64,000 nucleotides of DNA from QHXN01 sp032162705 (GTDB lineage Bacteria; Acidobacteriota; Blastocatellia; Pyrinomonadales; Pyrinomonadaceae): assembly GCA_032162705.1 (NCBI GenBank), contig JAVRON010000020.1, positions 18,858-82,857 of the forward strand. The letters are read 5' to 3'. Within the stretch, counting starts at the first letter, position 1. Every line of letters begins with the position of its first letter. Of this stretch, positions 25,301 to 32,361 are shown piece after piece. Under the pieces are notes generated by a model. That model was given only the letters and a program-made list of their open reading frames with translations, was not told the DNA's origin and ran no database searches. The position numbers and the translations under genes are program-made.

Positions 25301-25734
25301 ACGAGCTACGCACACACGGCATGGAGCGTTACAGCGCCATCATTCAAGCGAACCGCGACCGTCTGCGACCCATCCTGATGACGACCATCGCGCTCGTCGC
25401 AGGCATGATTCCGCTCATCCTAGGAAGCGGCGCGGGTGCGGCGACGAATCGCTCCATCGGCGTGCTCGTCGTCGGCGGTCAAAGTTTATGCTTGCTGCTG
25501 ACGCTTCTGGCGGTGCCGGTCTTCTACTCTCTCTTCGAGGACGCGAAGGAGTCGAGCGTGTGGGCGCGCGCAGGCGCGGGCTTTAACAATTTCGGGGGCG
25601 GCTTCGGTCGCCGCGTCTCTGACGCTTACGCTTCGGTTGTCAGTAGCTTCTCCCGCAAACCGAAACCGGCGGACGGCTCTCTCTCCCGGCAAAAGCAGAA
25701 GGACAGGTATGCAGATCAAGCTTCAGGTGATTAA
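22369..25734 (+). CDS. RND-family efflux pump, HAE-1/AcrB-like
   Basis: A 1121-aa inner-membrane H+-driven exporter. It begins ICVRRPVFATVIILLLTVVG, has the porter-domain signature GAAPEEMETEVTDVIEGVVN near residue 53, VLVSL-type TM segments with LMVGIVIDDAIVVLENIYRF (TM4 relay Asp pair near residue 400), and the second half with ILLLFGIVKKNAILQIDHTN near 965. It is about 70 residues longer than AcrB because of a charged, Gly/Ser-rich linker (residues about 500-550) in the central cytoplasmic loop and a basic C-terminal tail. It overlaps the TolC-like gene by 26 bases. Confidence 0.96.
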   Translation: MQKLAEICVRRPVFATVIILLLTVVGGFSFFTLGVDRFPKIDLPTVNVSTTLQGAAPEEMETEVTDVIEGVVNTVPGIDEMRSTSSQGRSQVTITFNLEKDPDVATQEVRDKVSTVINRLPETADAPVVTKSDPDSQPVIQYAISAPRSSIELTDLIQNQIQKRIESADGVGEVFLYGGRQREIKVYLNPERLRAFNLSVTDVVNALRAQNLELPGGTLNEGATVVALRTISRVQKVEEFNNIVVANRNKYPVKVSDVGRVEDSGVDPSSAAALNGTPSVSLAVRKQSGANTVAVIGNIKQRMAEIQPLLPPDLKIAVTRDQSEFIETSLHSIEEHLIVGGLLAATIVFLFLWNFRSTLIAALAIPTSIISAFALIAVFGYSLNQMTMLSLTLMVGIVIDDAIVVLENIYRFVEEKGMHPYQAAIEGTREIGLAVMATTLSLLAVFIPVGFMTGIVGRFMSSFGLTSAAAIAVSLIVSFTLTPMLAARWIKPPKEAVTPEGISAGGLVDHGTGDIVREAHEEPGGASASKAHGSKKEGHSSSKEGRFYKPIDRTYTWLLKLSMAHRWVIVVLCIVVIASIWPLFRLVGYNFLPDEDESAYQVSLRMPQGTSLAATQSVLERIARDIREQIPGVQDTLALAGFGRGNGSNTGTVNVSLKPVKERDSSQTDLIQRTRQMIQKRKYPKEFQISVSGTSSIGASIGLGRGGSSVGYFISGPDMQKLDDYSKRLVERLKQDDKFREPDRSLLLGNPELRVLIDRQRAGDLGVKAGDVAQALNILAAGQRVTTFSENSDQYDVVVQAEEEYRRTRDSLKDFTVASSTAGTVSLDKVVELQDGNSPASIDRLNRQRQVTVSAGVAPGASESDAVVAIERYAQELKMEPGYRTGVTGQSKELARANQSFMLAFLLSFIFMYLILAAQFESFIHPVTILLTLPLSIPFALLSTLIAGQRLNIFSALGILLLFGIVKKNAILQIDHTNELRTHGMERYSAIIQANRDRLRPILMTTIALVAGMIPLILGSGAGAATNRSIGVLVVGGQSLCLLLTLLAVPVFYSLFEDAKESSVWARAGAGFNNFGGGFGRRVSDAYASVVSSFSRKPKPADGSLSRQKQKDRYADQASGD

Positions 25735-28099
25735 GCACGAAAGAAACGCTGAATGCGGAATGATGAACGATGAACTGAAAACTTCTGACTTCCGATTCAG
25801 CGTTCAGCGTTCAGCGTTCAGTGTTTCCAGAGTGGTCGCGCTGCTCGTCGCGGTGTCTCTGTTGGCGACGCCCTGCACCGCGGCGCTCGCGCAGAGTCAG
25901 ACGCAACAGCCGCCCGCGTCTTCGACGCCGCAGCCATCGCCGCCCGCTGCCACCTCGACGCCGCAGCAACAGAACCCCGGCTCGCCTCCGCCGCCGACCA
26001 CGAGTCTTCCGCCGAACGCTTCGTCCGCGCCCATTCGTCCCGGCAACGAGGCGCAGCAGAGCACGCAGCCACAGACGGGCCCCGAGCAGGAGCGACAGCA
26101 GACGACGCCGAACACGCAGGGGCCGCGACCGCCTTCGCCGCAGACGCCGGGGCAGCAACAGACAACGCCGGGTCAGACGCCGCAGACGGCCACGCCCGCC
26201 GGAACTGCGCCGCCGCAGACGGGCACGACGCCGGGCGGCGCGCCGAACGTCGGAACAACGGGCGCGCAGCAGACTCCGGGGCAGAACGTCGGCACGAACG
26301 GCGGCATCGCACCCGCGGAGCTTCCGACCGAGCCGCCGCCCGTCGCGCCGAACTTTGAAGCGCCCGCGCGCCCGCTGCCTTCGGCTGAGCGCATCGGCGT
26401 TGACATGTCCGAGCAGGCGGCGCTCAGTCTGAACGACGCCATCGCTCTGGCACTTCAAAACAACAACGACATCGACGGCTCGCGCATCGACGTGCAGGTC
26501 GCCGAGTACAACCTGAAGGCGGCGCGCGGCGTCTACGACCCGGTCTTCTCCTCCGAGAACTACTACGAGAGCCGCACCACTCCGACCAGCTCGACCATCG
26601 CGGGCGGTCTCAACGGCTCCGTGACGCAGAAGGACTTGACCGGCTCGACACGCTTTGGCGGTTACTCGCCGAAGGCGGGCGGCGCTTATCAACTCGACTT
26701 CTCAGCGACGCGTCTCGTGACGAATAACCAGAACGTCACGCTTAACCCGCAGTTCCCTTCGGCGCTCACCTTCACATACACGCAGCCGCTCCTGCGCGGC
26801 CTGCGCTTCGACAACAATCGCCGCCAGATCGAGATCGCGAAGAAGAATCTTTCACTCACAGACGCGCAGTTCCGCCAGCGTGCCATCGAGACCATCACGC
26901 AGGTCGAACAGGCTTACTGGGATTTGGTCTTCGCGCTCCGCAACTTACAGGTGCAAATCGACGCCGTCCGCCAGGCGCGCACGCAGGTCGAGAGCAACCA
27001 GCGGCTCGTCGCGCACGGCGTGCTCGCGCCCATCGACATCGTCGCCGCCAACACGCAGGTCACGACCTTTGAGCAGAACGTCTACACCGCGCAGGAATCG
27101 GTGACGCGCGCCGAGAACACTCTGAAGACTTTGATACTGCCCGACCGCAACGCGCCGCTCTGGTCGCGCCCACTCACGCCCGTCACGCCCGTCGAAATCC
27201 AAGCGCCGCGCGTGCCTCTGGAGCAGGCGGTCAAGGCCGCGCTCAACAGTCGCCCCGAACTGGCGCAGCTTCAGACCAACGCAGAGATCAACCAGATCGA
27301 CACGCGATACTTCCGCGACCAGACGCGTCCGCAGTTCGACCTCGTCGGCACATACACCGCCGCGGGACTCGCCGGAGCGCAGGTGACGCCGAGCGGCAGT
27401 TCCTCCACTAGCTCGAACGCGCTGCTGCGCGCGCGCGTCAACGAGCTTTCGGCCATCGCGGGTCTGCCGCCGCTCGACACGACGACCACGACCAGCACCG
27501 TGCCGCCTACCCTCGTCGGCGGACTAACGAAGTCGCTCTCGAACCTCGCCGCTCAGGATTTCCCGACCTACCGCGTCGGCGTGCGCGTCGAGCTTCCTCT
27601 GCACAACCGTACGGCTGAAGCAAACTTCGGTCGCACGCTCGCTGAAGGACGGCGCATCCAGAACCAGCGCGCGCAACAAGAGCAGCTCATCGAGGCCGAC
27701 GTGCGCAACACTTTGCAGTCGCTTCGTTCATCGGAAGCGCGTCTTGCTTCCGCCGCCGCATCGCGCGCCTCCGCCGAGCAACAGTACGCGAGCGAGCAGC
27801 GGCAGTTCAAAGCGGGCACCACGACTTTCTTCCTCGTCCTGCAAAGGCAGACCGAGCTTTTGGCCGCACGCGGACGCGAGCTTCAAGCGCAGACCGACCT
27901 CAACAAAGCCATCGCCGAGTTTCAGCGCGCGACCGGCAACACGCTCGAAGCCAACAACGTCGCCGTCCGCACCGACACGCCCGCGCGCGAGCTTGAAATC
28001 CGTCCCGCACCCGGCGCGGAGTCGTCCGGCAACGCACTCGTCGGCTCCGAAACCAGACCCACCGCCCCCGCACACGGCATCAACCCGAATGAGAAATAA
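25709..28099 (+). CDS. TolC-like outer-membrane efflux channel with a long Pro/Gln/Thr-rich insert
   Basis: The 796-aa product is well above the ~450-500 residues usual for TolC. After an odd N-terminus and a hydrophobic signal segment (VSRVVALLVAVSLLATPC) comes a disordered stretch of about 170 residues rich in Pro, Gln, Thr and Gly. Two OEP repeats follow: LSLNDAIALALQNNNDIDGS near 242 and a second after VPLEQAVKAALNSRPELAQL near 505. The C-terminus is also low-complexity. The N-terminal 30 codons are made of repeat-like DNA containing an inverted AACGCTGAAT/ATTCAGCGTT, so the start is uncertain: 25709 overlaps the pump gene, while 25760 or 25763 are alternatives. Confidence 0.9.
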   Translation: MQIKLQVIKHERNAECGMMNDELKTSDFRFSVQRSAFSVSRVVALLVAVSLLATPCTAALAQSQTQQPPASSTPQPSPPAATSTPQQQNPGSPPPPTTSLPPNASSAPIRPGNEAQQSTQPQTGPEQERQQTTPNTQGPRPPSPQTPGQQQTTPGQTPQTATPAGTAPPQTGTTPGGAPNVGTTGAQQTPGQNVGTNGGIAPAELPTEPPPVAPNFEAPARPLPSAERIGVDMSEQAALSLNDAIALALQNNNDIDGSRIDVQVAEYNLKAARGVYDPVFSSENYYESRTTPTSSTIAGGLNGSVTQKDLTGSTRFGGYSPKAGGAYQLDFSATRLVTNNQNVTLNPQFPSALTFTYTQPLLRGLRFDNNRRQIEIAKKNLSLTDAQFRQRAIETITQVEQAYWDLVFALRNLQVQIDAVRQARTQVESNQRLVAHGVLAPIDIVAANTQVTTFEQNVYTAQESVTRAENTLKTLILPDRNAPLWSRPLTPVTPVEIQAPRVPLEQAVKAALNSRPELAQLQTNAEINQIDTRYFRDQTRPQFDLVGTYTAAGLAGAQVTPSGSSSTSSNALLRARVNELSAIAGLPPLDTTTTTSTVPPTLVGGLTKSLSNLAAQDFPTYRVGVRVELPLHNRTAEANFGRTLAEGRRIQNQRAQQEQLIEADVRNTLQSLRSSEARLASAAASRASAEQQYASEQRQFKAGTTTFFLVLQRQTELLAARGRELQAQTDLNKAIAEFQRATGNTLEANNVAVRTDTPARELEIRPAPGAESSGNALVGSETRPTAPAHGINPNEK
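25748..25825. repeat. Palindromic GAACGCTGAAT-type repeat inside the TolC-like 5' end
   Basis: AACGCTGAATGCGG on one side is opposed by CCGATTCAGCGTT, followed by two further copies of CAGCGTT. Short units such as GATGAAC and GTTCAGC recur through the tract. It is the same kind of sequence as 11815-11935, yet here it is read as coding. Confidence 0.75.
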
Positions 28100-28146
28100 A
28101 ATTCCGACGCCGCCCTTATGAGAAATAACATTCCAACATCGCCTTC
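28089..28146. repeat. 29-base tandem duplication spanning a stop and a start codon
   Basis: ATGAGAAATAAAATTCCGAC at 28089 recurs as ATGAGAAATAACATTCCAAC at 28118, each continuing similarly for 29 bases. The first copy contains the TolC-like stop codon and the second provides the start codon of the next gene. Confidence 0.9.
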
Positions 28147-28801
28147 GTGTTTAAGAAAGCGCGCGCTCGTGCTCGCTTCTTTACTGCCGGTCTTGTTGGC
28201 CGCGCTCTTGGCTTCGACCGCTTGTCGTTCGGGTGAGAGCGTCGGCACGGGCGAGGCGCGTGGGGTCGTCATCATCAATGCGCCCGCGGCGGGCGAGGTG
28301 CGACGCGTGCTCTTGAGCGAGGGGATGAAAGTCGAAGAGGGCGGCGCGGTCGTCGAGATCGTCGTCCGAGCCGAAGGGCAGAGCGCACAGCCCACGCCAG
28401 CGGAAGACCCTCTGACGAGCGCGGGACGAAACGTCGCGGCGGCGCAGTCCGAGATCGAAGCGGCGCGCGCCGAAGTGGTACGCACAGAGGTCGAGGTGCA
28501 GCGGCTCACGCCGCTCGTCGCCTCCGGCCAGGCGTCGCAAGGAGAACTCGACGGCGCGCGCGCGTTATACGACAAAGCACAGCAGCGCTTGCAGCATGCA
28601 CAGGCCGCGTCGCAGGGCGCACAGGCCGGACTCGTTGCTGCGCGCCAGCCCTCGCACGTTGCCGCGCCTGCATCGACTCCTTCGGAGCAGGTCGTCTATG
28701 CGCGCGCCTCTTCCGCCGGGACGTTGAGCGTCGTCAACGTGCGCGTGGGTGCGCGCGTCACAGCCGGGCAGCCGCTCGCAACCCTGCGCGCGGAGCAGTA
28801 G
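28118..28801 (+). CDS. Small HlyD-like adaptor lipoprotein (227 aa)
   Basis: A second, shorter membrane-fusion-like protein in the RND operon. It has a signal peptide with lipobox ASTAC near residue 36, a first lipoyl half (INAPAAGEVRRVLLSEGMKV near 53), an alpha-hairpin (residues 100-175, Ala/Gln-rich coiled coil) and the second lipoyl half (RASSAGTLSVVNVRVGARVT near 197). The beta-barrel and membrane-proximal domains of full adaptors are absent. It may cap or modify the main adaptor, or serve another transporter. It starts within a 29-base duplication of the TolC-like gene end. Confidence 0.85.
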   Translation: MRNNIPTSPSCLRKRALVLASLLPVLLAALLASTACRSGESVGTGEARGVVIINAPAAGEVRRVLLSEGMKVEEGGAVVEIVVRAEGQSAQPTPAEDPLTSAGRNVAAAQSEIEAARAEVVRTEVEVQRLTPLVASGQASQGELDGARALYDKAQQRLQHAQAASQGAQAGLVAARQPSHVAAPASTPSEQVVYARASSAGTLSVVNVRVGARVTAGQPLATLRAEQ

Positions 28802-28804
28802 ACG

Positions 28805-29173
28805 ATGACTTCGACAAATGCTGAGGCGAGTAACATGGGCCCGCGTGAGCGACGCAAGCGTCGTCTGCTCGGCATCGTGGCGCTGACCGTCTCGGTCGGA
28901 GTCGCTTTCGTGCTCGTCGTCTACGGAGCGCCGCGCTGGTCGAGGCTCGTCGTCTTCTTTCCCGTGTGGATGGCCGGACTCGGACTGCTGCAAGCCCGTG
29001 AGAAGACCTGCATCGCGCTGGCCGCGCGTGGTGTGTGCAACATGGATTCGGGTGAGGTGGCTCTCGAAGATGAAACCTTAATCGACGAGCTACGCGCCAA
29101 GGCCCGCAGGATTAACCGGCGCGCACTCTACACCGCCGCCGCCATCACGGTGGTGGCGCTCGCCTTTCCCTGA
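28805..29173 (+). CDS. Small membrane protein at the end of the RND operon (122 aa)
   Basis: A basic N-terminus (PRERRKRRLLG) leads into two adjacent hydrophobic helices (IVALTVSVGVAFVLVVYG near residue 24, then LVVFFPVWMAGLGLLQAR near 48), a soluble loop and a last helix (LYTAAAITVVALAF at the end). I do not recognise the family. It starts three bases after the lipoprotein stop and is followed within ten bases by a perfect 31-bp inverted repeat that could end the operon. Confidence 0.8.
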   Translation: MTSTNAEASNMGPRERRKRRLLGIVALTVSVGVAFVLVVYGAPRWSRLVVFFPVWMAGLGLLQAREKTCIALAARGVCNMDSGEVALEDETLIDELRAKARRINRRALYTAAAITVVALAFP

Positions 29174-29180
29174 AAGTGCA

Positions 29181-29278
29181 GAGGCGGAAGCCCGACCGTG
29201 AGGGAGGGCGTCTCAACTCCCGCCACACGCATCTTTAGCAAAGCTCTACGCCCTCCCTCACGGTCGGGCTTCCGCCTC
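29181..29278. repeat. Perfect 31-bp inverted repeat element, GGAAGCCCGACCGTGAGGG family (copy 1)
   Basis: The 31-base arm at 29181-29211 (containing CCCGACCGTGAGGGAGGGCG) is repeated exactly in reverse at 29248-29278 around a 36-base loop starting CTCAACTCCC. It lies between convergent genes ending at 29173 and 29326. A second copy in the opposite orientation lies at 45342-45439. Confidence 0.97.
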
Positions 29279-29325
29279 ATTACCTTCTCGCTTCTAAAAA
29301 GTAACTCTTATACTTGGATGAATCC

Positions 29326-30819
29326 TTACCGTCCGCTGCTGACGGCAAACTGTGTGCGCGTGTCCGCCTCTCTTCCTTCCGCGCCGGAAGCCTTCGCCAG
29401 CTTGAACCAGTCGAGCACGAAATTACCGGCGCTGAAGCCGAGCGCGGCGTCGAGTGTGAAGAGTTTGTGCGACAGCTCGCGCCGGACGGCCATCTCGAAG
29501 GAGCGTTCTATCTGCGCGCGCGCGCCGCTGAGTCCCTCGACGAGCGTCGTGCCCAGATCATGCCCGTCGCGTGCGCGCCGCCAGGCGAACTCGTAGAGCC
29601 GCAGTCGCCCTTCATCCTCGGCTGCTCCGGTAATGACGACGACGAGTTGCGTCGCCTCAGTCTCTTCAACGATCTCGGCGACGCGTCGGCTGAAGGCGGG
29701 CGTCAGGTCTCCGTCTCTTGTGACGAAGAGGAAAGAGTTGCCGCACACGTCTACGGCCAGATAAGACTCGCCGTGCGAGGAGGCCGGGCCCGAAGCGATC
29801 TCGCTGTCGGGGATGCCTAAGGTTCGGATGATCTTGTAGATGCGATTGGTCAGCCAACGGCCATCTTCCAAGAGCGACACGGCGAGGCGCGAGGGGTTGA
29901 TCGTCTCCTCGATGACCTCGTCCGCCACGGGCGCGGCGCACTGGCTGCACTTCGCCTTGCTGATGGTGATGGCCGCGAGCGAGTCGGGCGTCGGCAGATC
30001 GAACAGCGCGTGCCCCGACTTCCGACAACTTACACGCACCTCGCGCTCCAAAAGCCCTGCGTCCAACATTCTCTCGACCGAGATAGTGCCCAGCGTGCCC
30101 GCCTCCGAGAAAAGGCGGCGAGGCGTGTAACCCTCGCGCCGCATCTCCTGCACGCGCCGCAGAAAGTGTCGCACCGCCTGCTCCTCCAACAACTCGGAGG
30201 CGCGTGTCAACTCGCGACCCCCTCGAAGCGCGGCGGCAGCGCGGACGAACTCCACCGGCTGAAGCGCCATGAACCGCGCAAGCCCGTTCGGCGAACTTCC
30301 CCGACGCGTCTGCCAGAGCGGCAGATCGGCGGGCGGCTGCTTCGGACTCTCGGGCGAAGGCTCGCCCTCCATCTTGCCTTGCTCACCCTGCGTCTCGCCT
30401 TCTACGTCTTCACGCATCTCGGCCAACGCTTCGCGCACGTCCCGGCAGAAGCGTTCGAGCTTTGCCAGCGGCTCCGCCGTCTCGACGCTGTAAACCACAC
30501 TGGCGCTCAAGCCTTCGTCCGCGCTCTCGCCGAAGACGAGCGTGAGCACGCAGTCGCCCATGCAGAAGAGTTCGCCGGGCACGTAGGCGGCGTCTCCCTT
30601 GGACTCAAGACGCGCCGCGCACTCGCGCTCCAACTTCGACGCTGCCGCTGCGTCAAACGCGCCGTCAGAACCCTGCGCCGCGAGCATCTGAAAAAAACGT
30701 TGGCGCGCCGAGCGGATGAGCGGAGCCGATTGTCCCCTCGCCGCCAGAGCGTCGAGAAAGCGGAGGCGTTCGCCACTCGTCAAAGAGAGCGCCAGACCGT
30801 TGCTTTGAATGAGCAGCAT
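29326..30819 (-). CDS. Hypothetical protein with a CxxC motif (497 aa)
   Basis: I chose the ATG at 30819 (MLLIQSNGLALSLTSGERLR) because an AGGA is well spaced; the frame is open to 30870 but that extension is basic and uninformative. The product is soluble. It has a helical N-terminus, an acidic Gln/Pro-rich linker near residues 150-185, a domain with RFMALQPVEFVRAAAALRGG and YTPRRLFSEAGTLG, a single CSQC pair near residue 315, and a C-terminal half that resembles a sensor-like alpha/beta domain (LAVDVCGNSFLFVTRDGD, then TQLVVVITG). I do not recognise a family. It follows the DUF4388 gene on the same strand. Confidence 0.78.
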   Translation of the reverse strand: MLLIQSNGLALSLTSGERLRFLDALAARGQSAPLIRSARQRFFQMLAAQGSDGAFDAAAASKLERECAARLESKGDAAYVPGELFCMGDCVLTLVFGESADEGLSASVVYSVETAEPLAKLERFCRDVREALAEMREDVEGETQGEQGKMEGEPSPESPKQPPADLPLWQTRRGSSPNGLARFMALQPVEFVRAAAALRGGRELTRASELLEEQAVRHFLRRVQEMRREGYTPRRLFSEAGTLGTISVERMLDAGLLEREVRVSCRKSGHALFDLPTPDSLAAITISKAKCSQCAAPVADEVIEETINPSRLAVSLLEDGRWLTNRIYKIIRTLGIPDSEIASGPASSHGESYLAVDVCGNSFLFVTRDGDLTPAFSRRVAEIVEETEATQLVVVITGAAEDEGRLRLYEFAWRRARDGHDLGTTLVEGLSGARAQIERSFEMAVRRELSHKLFTLDAALGFSAGNFVLDWFKLAKASGAEGREADTRTQFAVSSGR

Positions 30820-30899
30820 CTCTGTCCTTACGGCCCGTGCCCGTCGGTTGCTTCGCACGTCGAGGCGCAACCGAGCTACCGTGTAATGGAGCTACAGGG

Positions 30900-31898
30900 T
30901 TACGGCTTTACCCTGATCTTCAACCTTTCGCCCCCCGTGAAAGCGTCTGGGTAGCGGCGCTCCTTCGCCATCTTGAGCGCGATTGATTCGTAAGCGCCCG
31001 CGCCGGGACGTGGGTTCCACACGCGCGCATCCGTCACGCGCCCGTTCTTCACTTCAACGAGGACTTGCACGACATACTCGCGGCGTGCGGCCGGTAATCC
31101 GTCGGCCCTTCTAGTGCCTATCACCGACGCCTCGGTCGGCACGGGCAACTGCGTCTGCTCCGCAGGGGTTTCGGACTTCTCGTTCGAGTTGGTCTTCTCA
31201 TTCGAGTTTGACGGCTGTGACAATCCGCCGCGCACCGCTGCCGCCGCAGGGACGCCGCCTTTCTGTTGCTCGCTCGCTACGGGCCCTGTAGCAGACGCTT
31301 GCGTCCGGCTCGAAGGGCTGCGGATGACGTTGAGGGTCGTGATTAAACTCAGTCCGGCCAGAAAGCCGATGACGACCGCGTAGAGCAGACGCTCGCGCGA
31401 GAAGCGATGAGAGGTTGAGATGATGGCCTCTTCCACCGCCGTCAGGCGCTCTTCTAAAGGAGCCATCAGTTCGGCGGCGGGCGGCAACTGGAGCGGCGCA
31501 TTCTGTGGAAGCGTGTGCGTCGGCGCGGCAGGCTCACCGCCCGCAACTTTGATTTCCGCCAGACCTTCACGCCGTGGGGCTTCGATCAAGTCCCAGATAA
31601 ATTTCTGCCCCTGCCTGTCGATGTTCCGCTCGGGCGGGCGGACAAGCGGATTGAAGTTGAAGGACGCGCCGTCGAGAGTGAGCGCGGCGTAGAGGGCTTC
31701 GACGCCTCGGAGTGCGCCGAGCTGTGCGTCAACCAGTTGTCCCTCCTCGAAGAAGAAAGAGCCGGGGCCGTCCGTGTATTCGACCTGAAGCCGCCCCGTC
31801 TTTCTCTGCACGCGCAGCCTTCTGATGAGATCGGGCAAGGGCTGTTCGTCCAGATGGCCGGTTAAAACCACGAACTGGTTTCGCTCTATGTTTTCCAC
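30900..31898 (-). CDS. DUF4388 / single-span / TonB-C-like protein
   Basis: The 332-aa product has an N-terminal DUF4388 (PATAN-like) domain (LPDLIRRLRVQRKTGRLQVE near residue 21, FFFEEGQLVDAQLGALRGVE near 48), a linker, a transmembrane helix at about residues 169-187 (LLYAVVIGFLAGLSLITTL), a Gln/Asn/Ser-rich periplasmic linker with a doubled SNSNEKTNSNEK, and a C-terminal TonB-like domain (YVVQVLVEVKNGRVTDARVW near 273). This would link a cytoplasmic signalling-type domain to a periplasmic TonB-type domain. Function unknown. Divergent from the TPR-SLBB gene. Confidence 0.85.
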   Translation of the reverse strand: MENIERNQFVVLTGHLDEQPLPDLIRRLRVQRKTGRLQVEYTDGPGSFFFEEGQLVDAQLGALRGVEALYAALTLDGASFNFNPLVRPPERNIDRQGQKFIWDLIEAPRREGLAEIKVAGGEPAAPTHTLPQNAPLQLPPAAELMAPLEERLTAVEEAIISTSHRFSRERLLYAVVIGFLAGLSLITTLNVIRSPSSRTQASATGPVASEQQKGGVPAAAAVRGGLSQPSNSNEKTNSNEKSETPAEQTQLPVPTEASVIGTRRADGLPAARREYVVQVLVEVKNGRVTDARVWNPRPGAGAYESIALKMAKERRYPDAFTGGERLKIRVKP

Positions 31899-32361
31899 TT
31901 CCTGATTCCTAACTTAAACAGGTTGGCCGGACAAGCAATTTATACCACCAACTCGATTTCCAGTAATGTCTAAAGCGATTTCACTTGAATGTAAAGTGGA
32001 ATTTCACCACAGAGACACCGCAGGCACAGCTAAAGACTTAAAGCCGTGCTTCTGTGTCTCTGTGGTGAAATTCCTGACGGTTTACGCTCAACTGCAAAGC
32101 GCTATAAAATCCGCGACCGGATGTTTCTTGGACAATCGAGGGGCGCTTGAAATATAATCCGTGACACTGTCAGGTTAAGTTACTGATACTCTCCCGCTGA
32201 AAGCTTACGACCCCTAAAAGATAGTCTGTTGTAGACCACACGTTGCGAGCAAACAAACGGATGCAGCACCCTCGCGCTGTGAACGCCACGCCACTGAAGA
32301 AGCGCCCGCCCGGCTTCTCTCGGTCGCCCGTGTGCCTGTCGGACTGGGAGATGTCTATTCG
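31899..32361. other. 463-bp divergent intergenic region
   Basis: It separates the DUF4388 gene from the TPR-SLBB gene and must hold promoters for both. It contains the inverted repeat at 32000-32072. I see no gene and no recognisable operator in the rest. Confidence 0.6.
32000..32072. repeat. Perfect 19-bp inverted repeat, CCACAGAGACAC family
   Basis: AATTTCACCACAGAGACAC at 32000-32018 is repeated exactly in reverse at 32054-32072, with a loop of 35 bases that contains a further short GGCAC/GTGC pairing. The core is the same as the element at 22243-22329. Confidence 0.96.

Noticed and set aside
29181..29278. A simple rho-independent terminator for the RND operon
   Set aside because: It may end transcription, but it has no T tract and a second copy lies in an unrelated place, so it is better described as a dispersed palindromic element.
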